This document shows, one piece after another, positions 35,565 through 46,386 of a stretch of DNA of 64,000 bases. Below the pieces are notes generated by a model. It made no database searches. It was not told where the DNA came from and worked only from the letters and a program-made list of their open reading frames with translations. The stretch is from Myroides odoratimimus (GTDB lineage: Bacteria; Bacteroidota; Bacteroidia; Flavobacteriales; Flavobacteriaceae), in the NCBI RefSeq assembly GCF_030326305.1, contig NZ_JACAKB010000009.1:57381-121380 (forward strand). The letters are read 5' to 3'. The stretch's first letter is position 1; each line of letters begins with the position of its first letter. A program made the translations under genes and the position numbers.

Positions 35565-36356
35565 ATGAAGCAAACTGACTATGCAATAGGTATCACCATA
35601 CCAATAGAGGCAGATTATGTACTATCACCTACTGTACTATATGATGATACACTTACAGGTATCTACTTTAACACAGAAGATGAGCAGTACGGTCGTATCA
35701 CATTTAGTAATCTAGATGCGATACGAGTATGTCGTGGAGAATATCTTCCCTATCCAGATGACTGGACAGAAGATAAGGAAGTGCCTTGGGTCTATGTAGT
35801 ACAGCATTCTAAATGGCAAATGGAACGATATATGTATGAAAAAAGTCATTATGGAAGAACTTATGAATTTGGTGGTGATGTAGAAGATATGCGTACAGAC
35901 TTTAAGCATTATATCTTTAAGTTTCACGACCAATTTGTTGAAGTTATCGCAAGAGGTTTTTGGTGGGAAAAGGACGCTAACTCTTTAATGAACCAACCTC
36001 TACAAAAAGGCCATCCTTTCTTAAACTTACCAGAGGAAGAAGCAACTTTACATCAAGCCCATGGATTAACTACTCAGATTACTAAAAATACACTGCCTAT
36101 AGATGTACTAATAGAACAAGCTAAATATTGCTCTCAAAAGTTATATCAATTCGCTCTAATATTTGAAGGTAAAGCCAGTGTTGACAATACTGTATCTATA
36201 GTCAATAAAGATGGTAAAATACAGAGCGAGCTAAGAGGATATTTTGGCGGAAAGACTAAGGTATTCGACGGGGTTCCTACTTTAGAAGAAGTCCTTCCCT
36301 ACATAGAAAAATATATGTCAGAAGTAGCAGAAAGAAGAAAAGCAATGAGAAAATAG
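35565..36356 (+). CDS. Hypothetical protein
   Basis: 263 residues, soluble, no signal peptide or TM. The middle (YEFGGDVEDMRTDFKHYIFK, FVEVIARGFWWEKD) has a strong aromatic and acidic character; the C-terminus (VPTLEEVLPYIEKYMSEVAE) is helical. I do not recognise the family. It follows the GNAT gene after 5 bp and may be co-translated with it. No repeat or catalytic signature was found. Confidence 0.6.
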   Translation: MKQTDYAIGITIPIEADYVLSPTVLYDDTLTGIYFNTEDEQYGRITFSNLDAIRVCRGEYLPYPDDWTEDKEVPWVYVVQHSKWQMERYMYEKSHYGRTYEFGGDVEDMRTDFKHYIFKFHDQFVEVIARGFWWEKDANSLMNQPLQKGHPFLNLPEEEATLHQAHGLTTQITKNTLPIDVLIEQAKYCSQKLYQFALIFEGKASVDNTVSIVNKDGKIQSELRGYFGGKTKVFDGVPTLEEVLPYIEKYMSEVAERRKAMRK

Positions 36357-36945
36357 ATTTTATTTTCATTATATTACGCTCTAGAATTTCTAATCATTAT
36401 GTAGACACTTTCAGATTAATGACTCATAAAATATTTCAAATTATCTAATTATCCAGAACTACTCTAGTTTTCTAGCTGACAGGTGTTAGGTTGATTTGAT
36501 ATGAGTCCGTTATGAGTCCGTAGTGAGTCCGTTATGAATCCGTTATTTTGACTAAAATAACGGAGTGAATATAGAAGCATTTCTCTATCACTGCTTATTC
36601 ATTTCAAGCCAGACTCGACATAAACATTAAGAGAGGTCAAAGGGATTTACTAGATTATTCTTAACAATTACACAATATCATTCAGAATATATCTCTTTCG
36701 TAAGAATATACTTCATCAATTCACCTTCACCAATTGATATTTTATCATCACGTATTGTGTTATTTAGTCTATCAAATCCTATATGCACTGCAATATACAA
36801 CCTAATCAATTGATAACAAACAAGGTGTAACAAATAATTCTAAATAATAAATCTCTATTTTTTTAACAAAACATAGTTCATCTATAACTGTTTTTTCACT
36901 ATATTTAATGAACACTATTTTAGATATAAAAGTTGCGAATTATAT
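36357..36945. other. Intergenic region of about 590 bp with a dispersed repeat
   Basis: Holds the 11-bp tandem repeat and hairpin described separately (36503-36564), an inverted repeat ATCAATT / AATTGAT (36715-36738), and the promoter region of the relA/spoT gene, in which no exact TAnnTTTG box was found. No further gene is seen. Confidence 0.5.
36503..36564 (+). repeat. Dispersed intergenic repeat, copy B (four 11-bp units plus a hairpin)
   Basis: Four direct units at 36503-36513, 36514-36524, 36525-36535 and 36536-36546: GAGTCCGTTAT, GAGTCCGTAGT, GAGTCCGTTAT, GAATCCGTTAT. The last merges into a perfect hairpin TCCGTTATTTT (36539-36549) / AAAATAACGGA (36554-36564) with a 4-nt loop. The same arrangement occurs in reverse orientation at 20500-20570. 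Eleven bp is close to one helical turn, so the same face of DNA would be presented at each unit. Confidence 0.8.
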
Positions 36946-39162
36946 ATGACAGAGGAAGAAATAGAATTAGAAAACAGAGCAATTGCTAAAGAATACAAAG
37001 AGCTTTTAAAAATAAGTTATCAGACCTTATCTGAGGATGATAAAAAATTAATCCGTAAAGCATTTGATGTAGCGGTTGAAGCTCATAAAGATCAAAGAAG
37101 AAAATCTGGAGAAGCTTATATTTTCCACCCTATTGCTGTGGCAAAAATTGTCGCTTCAGAAATCGGTTTAGGCCCTACTTCCATTGCTGCGGCATTAATG
37201 CATGATGTAGTAGAAGACACAGATATTACAGTTGAGCAAATAGAAGAATGGTTTAATCCAAAAATTGCCAAAATTGTAGAAGGATTGACCAAGATGGCTA
37301 TGTTAGAGCCAGATCCTCATATCTCTATGCAAGCGGAGAACTACCGTAAAATGCTATTGACACTAAATGATGATGTGCGTGTAATCTTGATTAAGATAGC
37401 TGACCGACTTCACAATATGCAGACCATGGAAAGCATGGTAGATTATAAACAGGCGAAAATAGCGTCAGAGACTTTATATATCTATGCTCCGTTAGCTCAT
37501 CGATTAGGGTTATTTAATATTAAGACTAAACTAGAAGATTTAGGTCTAAAATATACAGAACCTCGCATCTATCAGGACATCGTCAATAGGATGAAAGAGA
37601 GTAAAGAAGAGCAAGATCAATACATACAAACAGTAAGTGATATTCTGAAAAAGTCATTAGACGAAGAACAGGTAGAATATTCAATGAAAGGAAGGCCGAA
37701 GTCGATCTACTCTATTCGTCGTAAGATGAAAGCACAGAATGTAACATTCGATGAGGTATATGACAAGTTTGCCTTGCGTATAATTTATAAATCTACTCCC
37801 CACGATGAGAAATTCATTGCCTGGAAGATTTACTCTATTGTGACAGATCACTTCCGCCCTAGTCCGAATAGACTTAGAGACTGGATATCAGCACCGAAAT
37901 CTACTGGATATGAAGCTTTACATATTACAGTAATGGGGCCGAAAGGAAGATGGATAGAGATTCAAATCCGAAGTGAGCGCATGGATGAAATTGCAGAAAA
38001 GGGATATGCCGCTCACTATAAGTACAAGCAAGGTATTACAGAAGAAAATAGCTTAGACAAATGGTTAAATCAACTTAAAGAAGCTTTAGAAAATGCAGAG
38101 ACAGACGCTGTAGACTTTGTTGAAGACTTTAAGCTGAGTCTATACGCTAAAGAGATTTATATTTTCACACCGAAAGGAGAGATTAAATCACTTCCTAAAG
38201 GAGCTACTGCTCTTGACTTTGCCTTTGCGATACACTCAGAAGTAGGATTGCGCACTAGAGGTACTCGTGTCAACGGCAGATTAGTACCGCTAAATCATGT
38301 ACTTGTCAGTGGTGACCAGGTAGAAGTAATCACATCTGAGAATAAGAAGCCGAGCGTAAGCTGGCTAGACTATGTGACTACTACTCGAGCAAAAAATAAG
38401 ATTAAAAGTTCGCTAAACGAAGACACGAAGCGCATTGCTGAAGACGGTAAGGAACAATTACAGCGCAAACTGAAACATCTAAAAGTAAATCTAGACGAAA
38501 AAACTGTGAATGAAATGGTAGCTTATTTTAAGCTAAAAACAAGTCAAGATTTATTCTATAGAATTGGAGCTGGTGTCATTGATAACGTTCAGTTAAAAGA
38601 ATATGCTGCCAATAGAAACAACTCTTTATTTAGCTTCTTTAAAAAGACGATAAAAAGAGCGCCTTCTATCCCAGTTATCACAGATACAGCAGCTAATAAA
38701 ACAGGTGATTTACTTGTATTCGGTAAAGACAATGAGAAGTTAGATTACAAACTAGCTACCTGTTGTAACCCTATACCAGGTGATGATGCATTCGGGTTCG
38801 TAACGATAAATGAAGGAATAAAAGTACATAAGACAGACTGTCCTAACGCGATCAGTATGCGATCTAACTATGCTTATAGAATCATCCAAGCACACTGGGT
38901 AGATTCTAAGGAAGCGATGAACTTCGAAGCGACTATCAATATCACAGGTCTTGATTCAGCTGGTCTAACTACTGAGATTACGAAGATTATCATAGAAAGT
39001 AAAGTCATCAATATTCGCAGTATCTCATTAAGTGAAAATGCTGGAATATTTAAAGGATCTATCACAGTGATCGTTCCGAATAATGATGTACTGAAAAAAA
39101 TGATGGGTAACCTTAAGAAAATCGAGGGAATAGAAAAAGTAACACGTGTAAATCCATCATAA
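36946..39162 (+). CDS. RelA/SpoT bifunctional (p)ppGpp synthetase/hydrolase
   Basis: 738 residues. Order: HD hydrolase with H61 and HDVVEDTDITVEQ (H86, D87), the RelA synthetase domain (RLRDWISAPKSTGYEALHIT, EIQIRSERMDEIAEKGYAAH), TGS (LPKGATALDFAFAIHSEVGL), a zinc-finger/CC region (YKLATCCNPIPGDDAFGFVT, HKTDCPN) and a C-terminal ACT domain (TINITGLDSAGLTTEITKII). Both catalytic regions look intact, so it should make and break (p)ppGpp, the stringent-response signal. The gene is followed by fur after about 97 bp. Confidence 0.95.
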   Translation: MTEEEIELENRAIAKEYKELLKISYQTLSEDDKKLIRKAFDVAVEAHKDQRRKSGEAYIFHPIAVAKIVASEIGLGPTSIAAALMHDVVEDTDITVEQIEEWFNPKIAKIVEGLTKMAMLEPDPHISMQAENYRKMLLTLNDDVRVILIKIADRLHNMQTMESMVDYKQAKIASETLYIYAPLAHRLGLFNIKTKLEDLGLKYTEPRIYQDIVNRMKESKEEQDQYIQTVSDILKKSLDEEQVEYSMKGRPKSIYSIRRKMKAQNVTFDEVYDKFALRIIYKSTPHDEKFIAWKIYSIVTDHFRPSPNRLRDWISAPKSTGYEALHITVMGPKGRWIEIQIRSERMDEIAEKGYAAHYKYKQGITEENSLDKWLNQLKEALENAETDAVDFVEDFKLSLYAKEIYIFTPKGEIKSLPKGATALDFAFAIHSEVGLRTRGTRVNGRLVPLNHVLVSGDQVEVITSENKKPSVSWLDYVTTTRAKNKIKSSLNEDTKRIAEDGKEQLQRKLKHLKVNLDEKTVNEMVAYFKLKTSQDLFYRIGAGVIDNVQLKEYAANRNNSLFSFFKKTIKRAPSIPVITDTAANKTGDLLVFGKDNEKLDYKLATCCNPIPGDDAFGFVTINEGIKVHKTDCPNAISMRSNYAYRIIQAHWVDSKEAMNFEATINITGLDSAGLTTEITKIIIESKVINIRSISLSENAGIFKGSITVIVPNNDVLKKMMGNLKKIEGIEKVTRVNPS

Positions 39163-39231
39163 AATAATTATAATTTATTCGCATATAGACTAACCTTATT
39201 TGATTTATTATAATTCAAACGAAAATAGCTC

Positions 39232-39239
39232 TATATTTG
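39232..39239 (+). promoter_or_regulatory. -7 box of fur
   Basis: TATATTTG matches TAnnTTTG and lies 20 bp upstream of the ATG at 39260. It decides the start of the Fur protein: an upstream in-frame TTG at 39200 would lie before the promoter. Confidence 0.5.
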
Positions 39240-39259
39240 CAACTAAGATATTTTTGAAT

Positions 39260-39730
39260 ATGGGAAGTGAAAAAAATCAAGAAATCGTAAAAAATGTGTT
39301 CACGAAGTTTTTAGAAGAAAGAGGACATCGTAAAACACCTGAGAGATATGCTATTCTTCAAGAAATATATGATAGCGAAGAGCACTTTGATATAGAGTCT
39401 CTTTATATCAAAATGAAGAATAAAAATTATCGTGTAAGTAGAGCTACGCTTTACAATACTATTGAAATTCTTTTAGAATGTGGACTTGTTAGAAGACACC
39501 AATTCGGTCAAAACCAAGCACACTATGAGAAGTCATATTTCGATAAACAACATGATCACATTATTTTAACTGATACAGGAGAAGTAATCGAGTTTTGTGA
39601 TCCTCGTATACAGACTATTAAAAAGACAATTGAAGAAATCTTTAATATAGACATCCACAATCATTCTCTATACTTCTATGGAAATAGAAAGACAGTAGAA
39701 GAGGAAGAACAAGTGGAAAACAACAACTAA
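39260..39730 (+). CDS. fur: Fur-family transcriptional regulator
   Basis: 156 residues from the ATG at 39260. Winged-helix N-terminus ([40 protein letters not shown]) and a dimerisation domain with the metal-binding segment [18 protein letters not shown]. It lacks the C-terminal CxxC of many zinc-binding Fur/PerR proteins, which is common in flavobacterial members. Its effector (iron or peroxide) is not decided by sequence. 27 bp upstream of purA; the two may share a transcript. Confidence 0.85.
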   Translation: MGSEKNQEIVKNVFTKFLEERGHRKTPERYAILQEIYDSEEHFDIESLYIKMKNKNYRVSRATLYNTIEILLECGLVRRHQFGQNQAHYEKSYFDKQHDHIILTDTGEVIEFCDPRIQTIKKTIEEIFNIDIHNHSLYFYGNRKTVEEEEQVENNN

Positions 39731-41029
<1,299 letters not shown>

Positions 41030-41040
41030 GATACTTAAAA

Positions 41041-41068
41041 AACACTTCTTACGAAGTGTTTTTTTTTG
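41041..41068 (+). terminator. Intrinsic terminator of purA
   Basis: AACACTTC / GAAGTGTT 8-bp stem with a 4-nt loop, then a run of T. Confidence 0.88.
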
Positions 41069-41129
41069 CCCTTCTTCTAGCCTGTTTATAAATTCTTCTT
41101 AACTAAAATCTTTGTACGTATTTTTTACT

Positions 41130-41137
41130 TAAATTTG
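41130..41137 (+). promoter_or_regulatory. Possible -7 box of the OstA-like gene
   Basis: TAAATTTG matches TAnnTTTG and lies 16 bp upstream of the TTG start. The sequence before it (GTACG, then TATTTTTTACT) resembles the region upstream of the DUF349 gene (46293-46325). The -33 TTTG (41111-41114) is closer than usual (15 nt). Confidence 0.4.
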
Positions 41138-41153
41138 AAAAAAATATAGTGAC

Positions 41154-42836
41154 TTGAGAACAATACCGTATTATTTACTTTTTATACTATTCGCATTACT
41201 AGGTTTTAGTCAAAACAAAAAAAAAATCATCATACATCACGCAGACTACTCTGATATCAATCATGAGGTACTGCCAGATGCTGTAATCTTAACAGGAAAT
41301 ATATCTGCTGAGCATGACGGTATGAATATGACATGTAATAAAGCGTACTTCTTCGAAAAAGAGAATTATCTAAAGCTTTTTGGGAATGTTCACATTGTAC
41401 AAGGAGATACCTTAACAATGAATAGCCATTATGCTGAATATAATGGAATCAACGGTTTTGCTTATGCGCAAGGAGATGTATTACTTACTTCTCCAGACTC
41501 TACCTTAGAGACAGATACTTTAAAATATGATCGTTTAAAGGATCTTGTATTCTATGACAGTCATGCCACTATTCACAACAAGGGTAATGTATTAGAAAGC
41601 GAAAAAGGACGTTACTACACTACAGAAAAGAAGTTCCAATTCTTCACAGCTGTAAAAGTAACTTCAGATAAAGGAACAGTGATCAAGTCTAATCACTTAG
41701 ATTTTTATGAAGTACCACAACACTCATATGTATTCGGTCCTTCCACTATAACTAACAAGGAAGATTATATCTATACTGAAAATGGTTTTTATGATGTAAA
41801 AAACGATTTAGGTAAGATGGTAAAGAACTCTTTTATCTGGTATGATAAAAGAAAAATAGAAGGAGATTCTATCTATTATTCTAAACTAAAAGATTTTGCT
41901 TCTGCAACGAATAACGTTAGAATAACTGATACTATCAATAAAAGTAAAATAACTGGACACTACGCAGAGTTATACAAAGCTAAGGACTCGATGTTCGTTA
42001 CTAAAAAAGCTTTAGTTAGTATGAAATCACAAGAGGGAGATTCTGTGTATATGCACGCTCCGCGTATTTTACTGACAGGAAAGGATAAAGAGCGCGTAAT
42101 ACGCGCCTTTAACGATGCTCGTATACTACGTGATAGTATGAGTGGTAAAGCAGACTCTATTCACTGGAGTGAAAAAGCGGGCTTAACACAGATGATAGGT
42201 AAACCTGTTATCTGGAATGGAGATAGTCAGGTCACAGGTCGTTTTATTCACCTACTTAGTAATGCAGAGACTCAGAAGATGGACTCTCTAAAAGTATTAG
42301 AAAATGCCTTCGTGATTCAAAAAGATACAATAGGAGATGGTTATAATCAATTAAAAGGTGTTAACTTATACGGTAAATTTAAAGAGAATAAACTAGATGA
42401 GTTAGACTTGATTAAAAATGCAGAGCTTATCTATTATATGTATAATGACAAGAACGAATTAGTCGGTATCGATAAAGGGATTTGTAGTCATATCAATGTC
42501 AGTTTCTTAGAAGGTAAGATTAACACGGCTACAAAATATGTAGATCCTAAAGGAGACTTATATCCTGAGAAGCTACTACCTAAAAATGCTCGTCTATTAA
42601 GAGATTTCTTATACAGAGGTGACGAAAAGATAAACTCATTAGAAGATATATTCACTGATGAGGAATTACATAAAGAGAAAAAAGGAGAACAAGCAAGAGA
42701 AGACATGAAAGAAGGTTATAATAAGCCTATAGACATTCTCCCTGAAACAATAAAAGCTACACCTGGACTATCTAAAAAACTAGAAGAGGACAGCAAAAAA
42801 CAAGAGAACAAAGCGCCTAAAAAAGGCAAAAAGTAA
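41154..42836 (+). CDS. OstA-like / LptA-domain protein, TTG start
   Basis: 560 residues. Signal peptide (RTIPYYLLFILFALLGFSQ) followed by a repeated LptA/OstA-type beta-jellyroll pattern: AVILTGNISAEHDGMNMTCN, LKLFGNVHIVQGDTLTMNSH, AYAQGDVLLTSPDSTLETDT. These domains bind lipopolysaccharide and form the bridge across the periplasm. The C-terminal 60 residues are low-complexity Lys/Glu. The only possible start is TTG at 41154, because a stop codon in frame lies six codons upstream; GTG is out of frame. First gene of the OstA/aminotransferase/TPR/aroE run, 4 bp from the aminotransferase. Confidence 0.82.
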   Translation: MRTIPYYLLFILFALLGFSQNKKKIIIHHADYSDINHEVLPDAVILTGNISAEHDGMNMTCNKAYFFEKENYLKLFGNVHIVQGDTLTMNSHYAEYNGINGFAYAQGDVLLTSPDSTLETDTLKYDRLKDLVFYDSHATIHNKGNVLESEKGRYYTTEKKFQFFTAVKVTSDKGTVIKSNHLDFYEVPQHSYVFGPSTITNKEDYIYTENGFYDVKNDLGKMVKNSFIWYDKRKIEGDSIYYSKLKDFASATNNVRITDTINKSKITGHYAELYKAKDSMFVTKKALVSMKSQEGDSVYMHAPRILLTGKDKERVIRAFNDARILRDSMSGKADSIHWSEKAGLTQMIGKPVIWNGDSQVTGRFIHLLSNAETQKMDSLKVLENAFVIQKDTIGDGYNQLKGVNLYGKFKENKLDELDLIKNAELIYYMYNDKNELVGIDKGICSHINVSFLEGKINTATKYVDPKGDLYPEKLLPKNARLLRDFLYRGDEKINSLEDIFTDEELHKEKKGEQAREDMKEGYNKPIDILPETIKATPGLSKKLEEDSKKQENKAPKKGKK

Positions 42837-42840
42837 AGTA

Positions 42841-44034
42841 ATGAAAGAAGATTTTTATAAATATCAAGCACAGACTTCACCTAATCCTCTAGCAATGGAG
42901 ATATCTCATGCTAAAGGTTCTTATATATATGACAAGAATAACAAAGCGTATTTAGACTTCGTAGCAGGTGTATCTGCATGTACATTAGGACATCAACACG
43001 AAAGAGTGAATAACGCGATTAAGGATCAATTAGATAAATATTCGCATGTAATGGTATATGGTGAATATATCCAAGACCCTTCTGTAGAATTTTGTAAACT
43101 GCTAGCAGAGAATATCCCTGCTCCACTAAATAAAACCTATTTAGTAAACTCAGGTACTGAAGCTACTGAAGGTGCTTTAAAGTTAGCAAAAAGAGTAACA
43201 GGAAGAAGTCAACTAATCTCTTGCTTCAACGCGTATCATGGTAATACTATGGGATCTATGAGTGTTATGGGGTTTGAGGAAAGAAAGCGTGCTTTTAGAC
43301 CACTACTTCCAGATGTAGACTTCATTCACTTTAACTGTGTAGAAGATTTACAAAAGATAACAACCAAAACAGCTGGTATTATCTTAGAGACTATACAAGG
43401 AGGCGCTGGATTTGTAGAGCCTTTTGACGGGTTCTTAACGAAAGTACGCGAAAGATGTACTGAAGTAGGTGCCTTAATGATCGTAGATGAAATCCAACCA
43501 GGTTTCGGTAGAACAGGTAAACTGTTTGGATTCCAAAACTATGACGTAGTTCCTGACGTGATCGTTATGGGAAAAGGTATGGCTAGTGGGATGCCAGTAG
43601 GTGCATTCACTGCTAGTGATGAACACATGAATCAGTTATATGACAACCCTAGATTTGGACATATCACTACTTTCGGTGGTCACCCTGTTATCGCAGCAGC
43701 AAGTTTAGCAACTTTAAGAGAATTAGTAGAAACTGACCTTATGGCTCAGACACTAGAAAAAGAAAAGTTATTTAGAGAACTATTAGTTCACCCCCTTATT
43801 GAAGAAATCAGAGGTCGTGGTCTAATGATTGCACCTATGACACCTAGTGCTGATATTACTAATAGAGTAATCATGAAGTGTCAAGACAAAGGATTAATAT
43901 TATTCTGGCTACTGTTTGAAGGAAAAGCGATAAGAATCACTCCTCCCCTTACAGTATCAGAAACAGAAATAAAAGAAGGATGTGCTATCATCATTGAAGC
44001 ACTAAATGAAGTACAAAAAGAATTAGGATTATAA
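42841..44034 (+). CDS. Class III PLP-dependent aminotransferase
   Basis: 397 residues. PLP lysine in VMGKGMASGMP, phosphate-binding NSGTEATEGALKLAKR and IVDEIQPGFGRTGKLFGFQN are intact. Class III fold (ornithine/acetylornithine/GABA type); the substrate is not certain. In flavobacteria this gene stands between the OstA-like and TPR/aroE genes. It begins 4 bp after the OstA-like stop. Confidence 0.87.
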   Translation: MKEDFYKYQAQTSPNPLAMEISHAKGSYIYDKNNKAYLDFVAGVSACTLGHQHERVNNAIKDQLDKYSHVMVYGEYIQDPSVEFCKLLAENIPAPLNKTYLVNSGTEATEGALKLAKRVTGRSQLISCFNAYHGNTMGSMSVMGFEERKRAFRPLLPDVDFIHFNCVEDLQKITTKTAGIILETIQGGAGFVEPFDGFLTKVRERCTEVGALMIVDEIQPGFGRTGKLFGFQNYDVVPDVIVMGKGMASGMPVGAFTASDEHMNQLYDNPRFGHITTFGGHPVIAAASLATLRELVETDLMAQTLEKEKLFRELLVHPLIEEIRGRGLMIAPMTPSADITNRVIMKCQDKGLILFWLLFEGKAIRITPPLTVSETEIKEGCAIIIEALNEVQKELGL

Positions 44035-44063
44035 TATCCTAAATAATCAACTTAAATACAAAT

Positions 44064-45461
44064 ATGCATTTAGATAACGAAGAAGAAGAATACAAATTAT
44101 CTCTATCTCGTTTTGAGTCTATGTTAAAGACCAATAAGGTTTTGTTTTTTGATTCAGAAGAGTTTGAGAATATCATTCTACACTATCTCGATTCTGGAAA
44201 GCTAAACCTAGCGAAAAAAGCGCTAAAACTGGGACTAGAACAACATCCTAACTCTATTGGGTTAAAACTGGTAGAAGTAGAATTATTAGTATTCCAAAAT
44301 AAATTAGAAGCTGCTGACCGCTTATTAAACGAAATAGAAAGTATAGATCCGGAGAATGAAGAAGTGTTCATTCAACGCGCTACTGTATACTCTAAAAAAG
44401 GAAGACATGAAGAGGCTATCGTATCTCTACAAAAAGCATTGACTCTGACAGAGGATCTAGCAGACGTCTACTCTTTATTAGGAATGGAATATCTATTATT
44501 AGATAAAATAGATCAAGCAAAAGATAACTTTATTCTATGTCTAGAACATGATGAAGAAGATCAGTCTGCTTTATATAATGTTGTATACTGTTTTGACTTC
44601 CTTAGTGAGAATGAGGAAGCTATATCGTTCTTAACTAAATTTATTGACAAGAATCCTTATAGTGAGATTGCTTGGCACCAATTGGGAAGACAGTATTTTA
44701 CAATTAAAAATTACGAAAAAGCAGAATGGGCTTTTGATTATGCTACCCTGATAGACGAAGAGTTTATCGGTGCTTATATCGAAAAAGGTAAAACACAAGA
44801 GAAGCTAAATAAGTTTAAAGAAGCTATTGACAACTATATGACTACTTTAGAATTAGATGATCCTAACTCTTATGTATTAATGCGCATAGGTAGTTGTCAT
44901 GAAAGTCTTAATAACTTTCCTCAAGCTTATCAATATTACAAAAAAGCAGTACATGAAGACCCTATGCTAGACAAAGGATGGATAGCATTAACTGATTTAT
45001 GTATCACAGAGTCTAATTATGAGAAAGCATTATTCTATTTGCAAAAAGCACTTCAAATAGATGAATTCAATGAAAAATACTGGATAAGACATGCTATTCT
45101 AAATAAAACATTGTTTAACTTTGAAGAGGCTGAACGAGGTTATAAGGTAGCTGCTGAACTTGGAACAGATATTGTAGAGCATTGGACAGGTTGGGCGGAT
45201 GTATTGTATCTTCTAGGAGATTTTAACACTGCGATACAGAAACTTTTACAAATAGCTAACTTCCATCCTAATGATGCTGAAATTGATTATAGATTAGCTG
45301 TTATATACTTTACCCTACATGATATAGATAAAGGTACAGAATATCTAATTAATGGTCTGAATAAGAACTTTGAAAAGAGAGCAATTATAGAAACATACTT
45401 CCCTAATCAATGGGAGAACCCTATAGTACAAAGTATTATCAAAAATTACAATAAACAATAA
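44064..45461 (+). CDS. Tetratricopeptide repeat protein
   Basis: 465 residues made almost wholly of TPR-like helical hairpins: AKKALKLGLEQHPNSIGLKL, AIVSLQKALTLTEDLADVYS, AKDNFILCLEHDEEDQSALY, AEWAFDYATLIDEEFIGAYI, ALFYLQKALQIDEFNEKYWI. No signal peptide or TM, so a cytoplasmic scaffold. Partner unknown. Its stop codon lies inside a terminator. Confidence 0.88.
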   Translation: MHLDNEEEEYKLSLSRFESMLKTNKVLFFDSEEFENIILHYLDSGKLNLAKKALKLGLEQHPNSIGLKLVEVELLVFQNKLEAADRLLNEIESIDPENEEVFIQRATVYSKKGRHEEAIVSLQKALTLTEDLADVYSLLGMEYLLLDKIDQAKDNFILCLEHDEEDQSALYNVVYCFDFLSENEEAISFLTKFIDKNPYSEIAWHQLGRQYFTIKNYEKAEWAFDYATLIDEEFIGAYIEKGKTQEKLNKFKEAIDNYMTTLELDDPNSYVLMRIGSCHESLNNFPQAYQYYKKAVHEDPMLDKGWIALTDLCITESNYEKALFYLQKALQIDEFNEKYWIRHAILNKTLFNFEEAERGYKVAAELGTDIVEHWTGWADVLYLLGDFNTAIQKLLQIANFHPNDAEIDYRLAVIYFTLHDIDKGTEYLINGLNKNFEKRAIIETYFPNQWENPIVQSIIKNYNKQ

Positions 45462-45487
45462 AGCTATTCTTAAGAATAGCTTTTTTT
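45461..45487 (+). terminator. Intrinsic terminator overlapping the TPR stop codon
   Basis: AAGCTATTC / GAATAGCTT stem with a 4-nt loop and seven T, only 14 bp before the aroE start, so aroE probably has its own promoter or depends on read-through. Confidence 0.85.
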
Positions 45488-45500
45488 ATAAAAACTCAAT

Positions 45501-46253
45501 ATGACTAAACGCTACGGATTAATAGGTAAAAACATAGATTATTCTTTCTCACGTACCTACTTTGCAGAAAAGTTTGAGAAATTAAAAGACAAAAAAAGTA
45601 TTTATGTAAACTTTGATTTACAAAACATAAATGAGTTTTCTAAAATACTAGAAAACCACAAGGATATAAAAGGGTTAAATGTAACTATACCTTACAAACA
45701 ATCAATTATTCCCTATCTAGATTCACTTTCTAAGAAAGCTAAAGCTATTGGAGCTATTAACACAATTCAAATCAATAAAAAAGGACAATTAAAAGGCTAT
45801 AATACAGATTGGTATGGCTTCTACCACTCCCTAAAACCAATGCTAAAGTTTCATCATAAACGTGCCTTAATACTCGGTACTGGAGGAGCTAGCAAGGCAA
45901 TTGAATATGCCCTTAAGAAATTAGGTATAAAATACACTTTCGTCAGCAGAACAAAAGAAGACTATAATCTAACTTATAGTGAACTGACTGAAGAAATAAT
46001 GAATCATTATACGATCATAATCAATACTACACCGGTTGGAACATTTCCTAATATTGACCAGATGCCTGAAGTTCCTGTACATCTGCTATCAAAAAGGCAT
46101 ATAGTATATGATCTTATCTATAACCCTGAAGAAACTACCCTAATGAAAGAAGCAAAAGTATATGGCGCAAAAGTGAAGAACGGCTATGAAATGCTAGTAC
46201 TTCAGGCGGAAAAAGCATATAAGATTTGGAATAAACCATTCAGTAGAGATTAA
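45501..46253 (+). CDS. aroE: Shikimate dehydrogenase
   Basis: 250 residues. Reduces 3-dehydroshikimate with NADPH in aromatic amino-acid synthesis. Landmarks: GLIGKNIDYSFSRTYF, the catalytic Lys/Asn region LNVTIPYKQSIIPYLD, the Asp pair GYNTDWYGFYHSLK, Rossmann loop ILGTGGASKAIEYALK, and the C-terminal NGYEMLVLQAEKAYKIW. Slightly shorter than E. coli AroE, as usual in flavobacteria. Follows the TPR gene after a terminator. Confidence 0.94.
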   Translation: MTKRYGLIGKNIDYSFSRTYFAEKFEKLKDKKSIYVNFDLQNINEFSKILENHKDIKGLNVTIPYKQSIIPYLDSLSKKAKAIGAINTIQINKKGQLKGYNTDWYGFYHSLKPMLKFHHKRALILGTGGASKAIEYALKKLGIKYTFVSRTKEDYNLTYSELTEEIMNHYTIIINTTPVGTFPNIDQMPEVPVHLLSKRHIVYDLIYNPEETTLMKEAKVYGAKVKNGYEMLVLQAEKAYKIWNKPFSRD

Positions 46254-46317
46254 TACTAAATAATTGATATAATTAGTTCTAGCAGAATAAAAGTACGATT
46301 TATTCAATATTTTTTAC

Positions 46318-46325
46318 TAAATTTG
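46318..46325 (+). promoter_or_regulatory. Possible -7 box of the DUF349 gene
   Basis: TAAATTTG, TAnnTTTG type, 61 bp upstream of the ATG at 46387. The sequence around it resembles the OstA-like gene promoter region. Confidence 0.4.
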
Positions 46326-46386
46326 AGAGAGCGCGTTTATTTATTGCGCTTTACTACATATTGTTTAAATAAATACTTTTTCAAAC

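Noticed and set aside
36503-36564. CRISPR-like array
   Set aside because: The 11-bp units are directly tandem with no spacers, there are only four and no cas genes are present, so it is not a CRISPR array.
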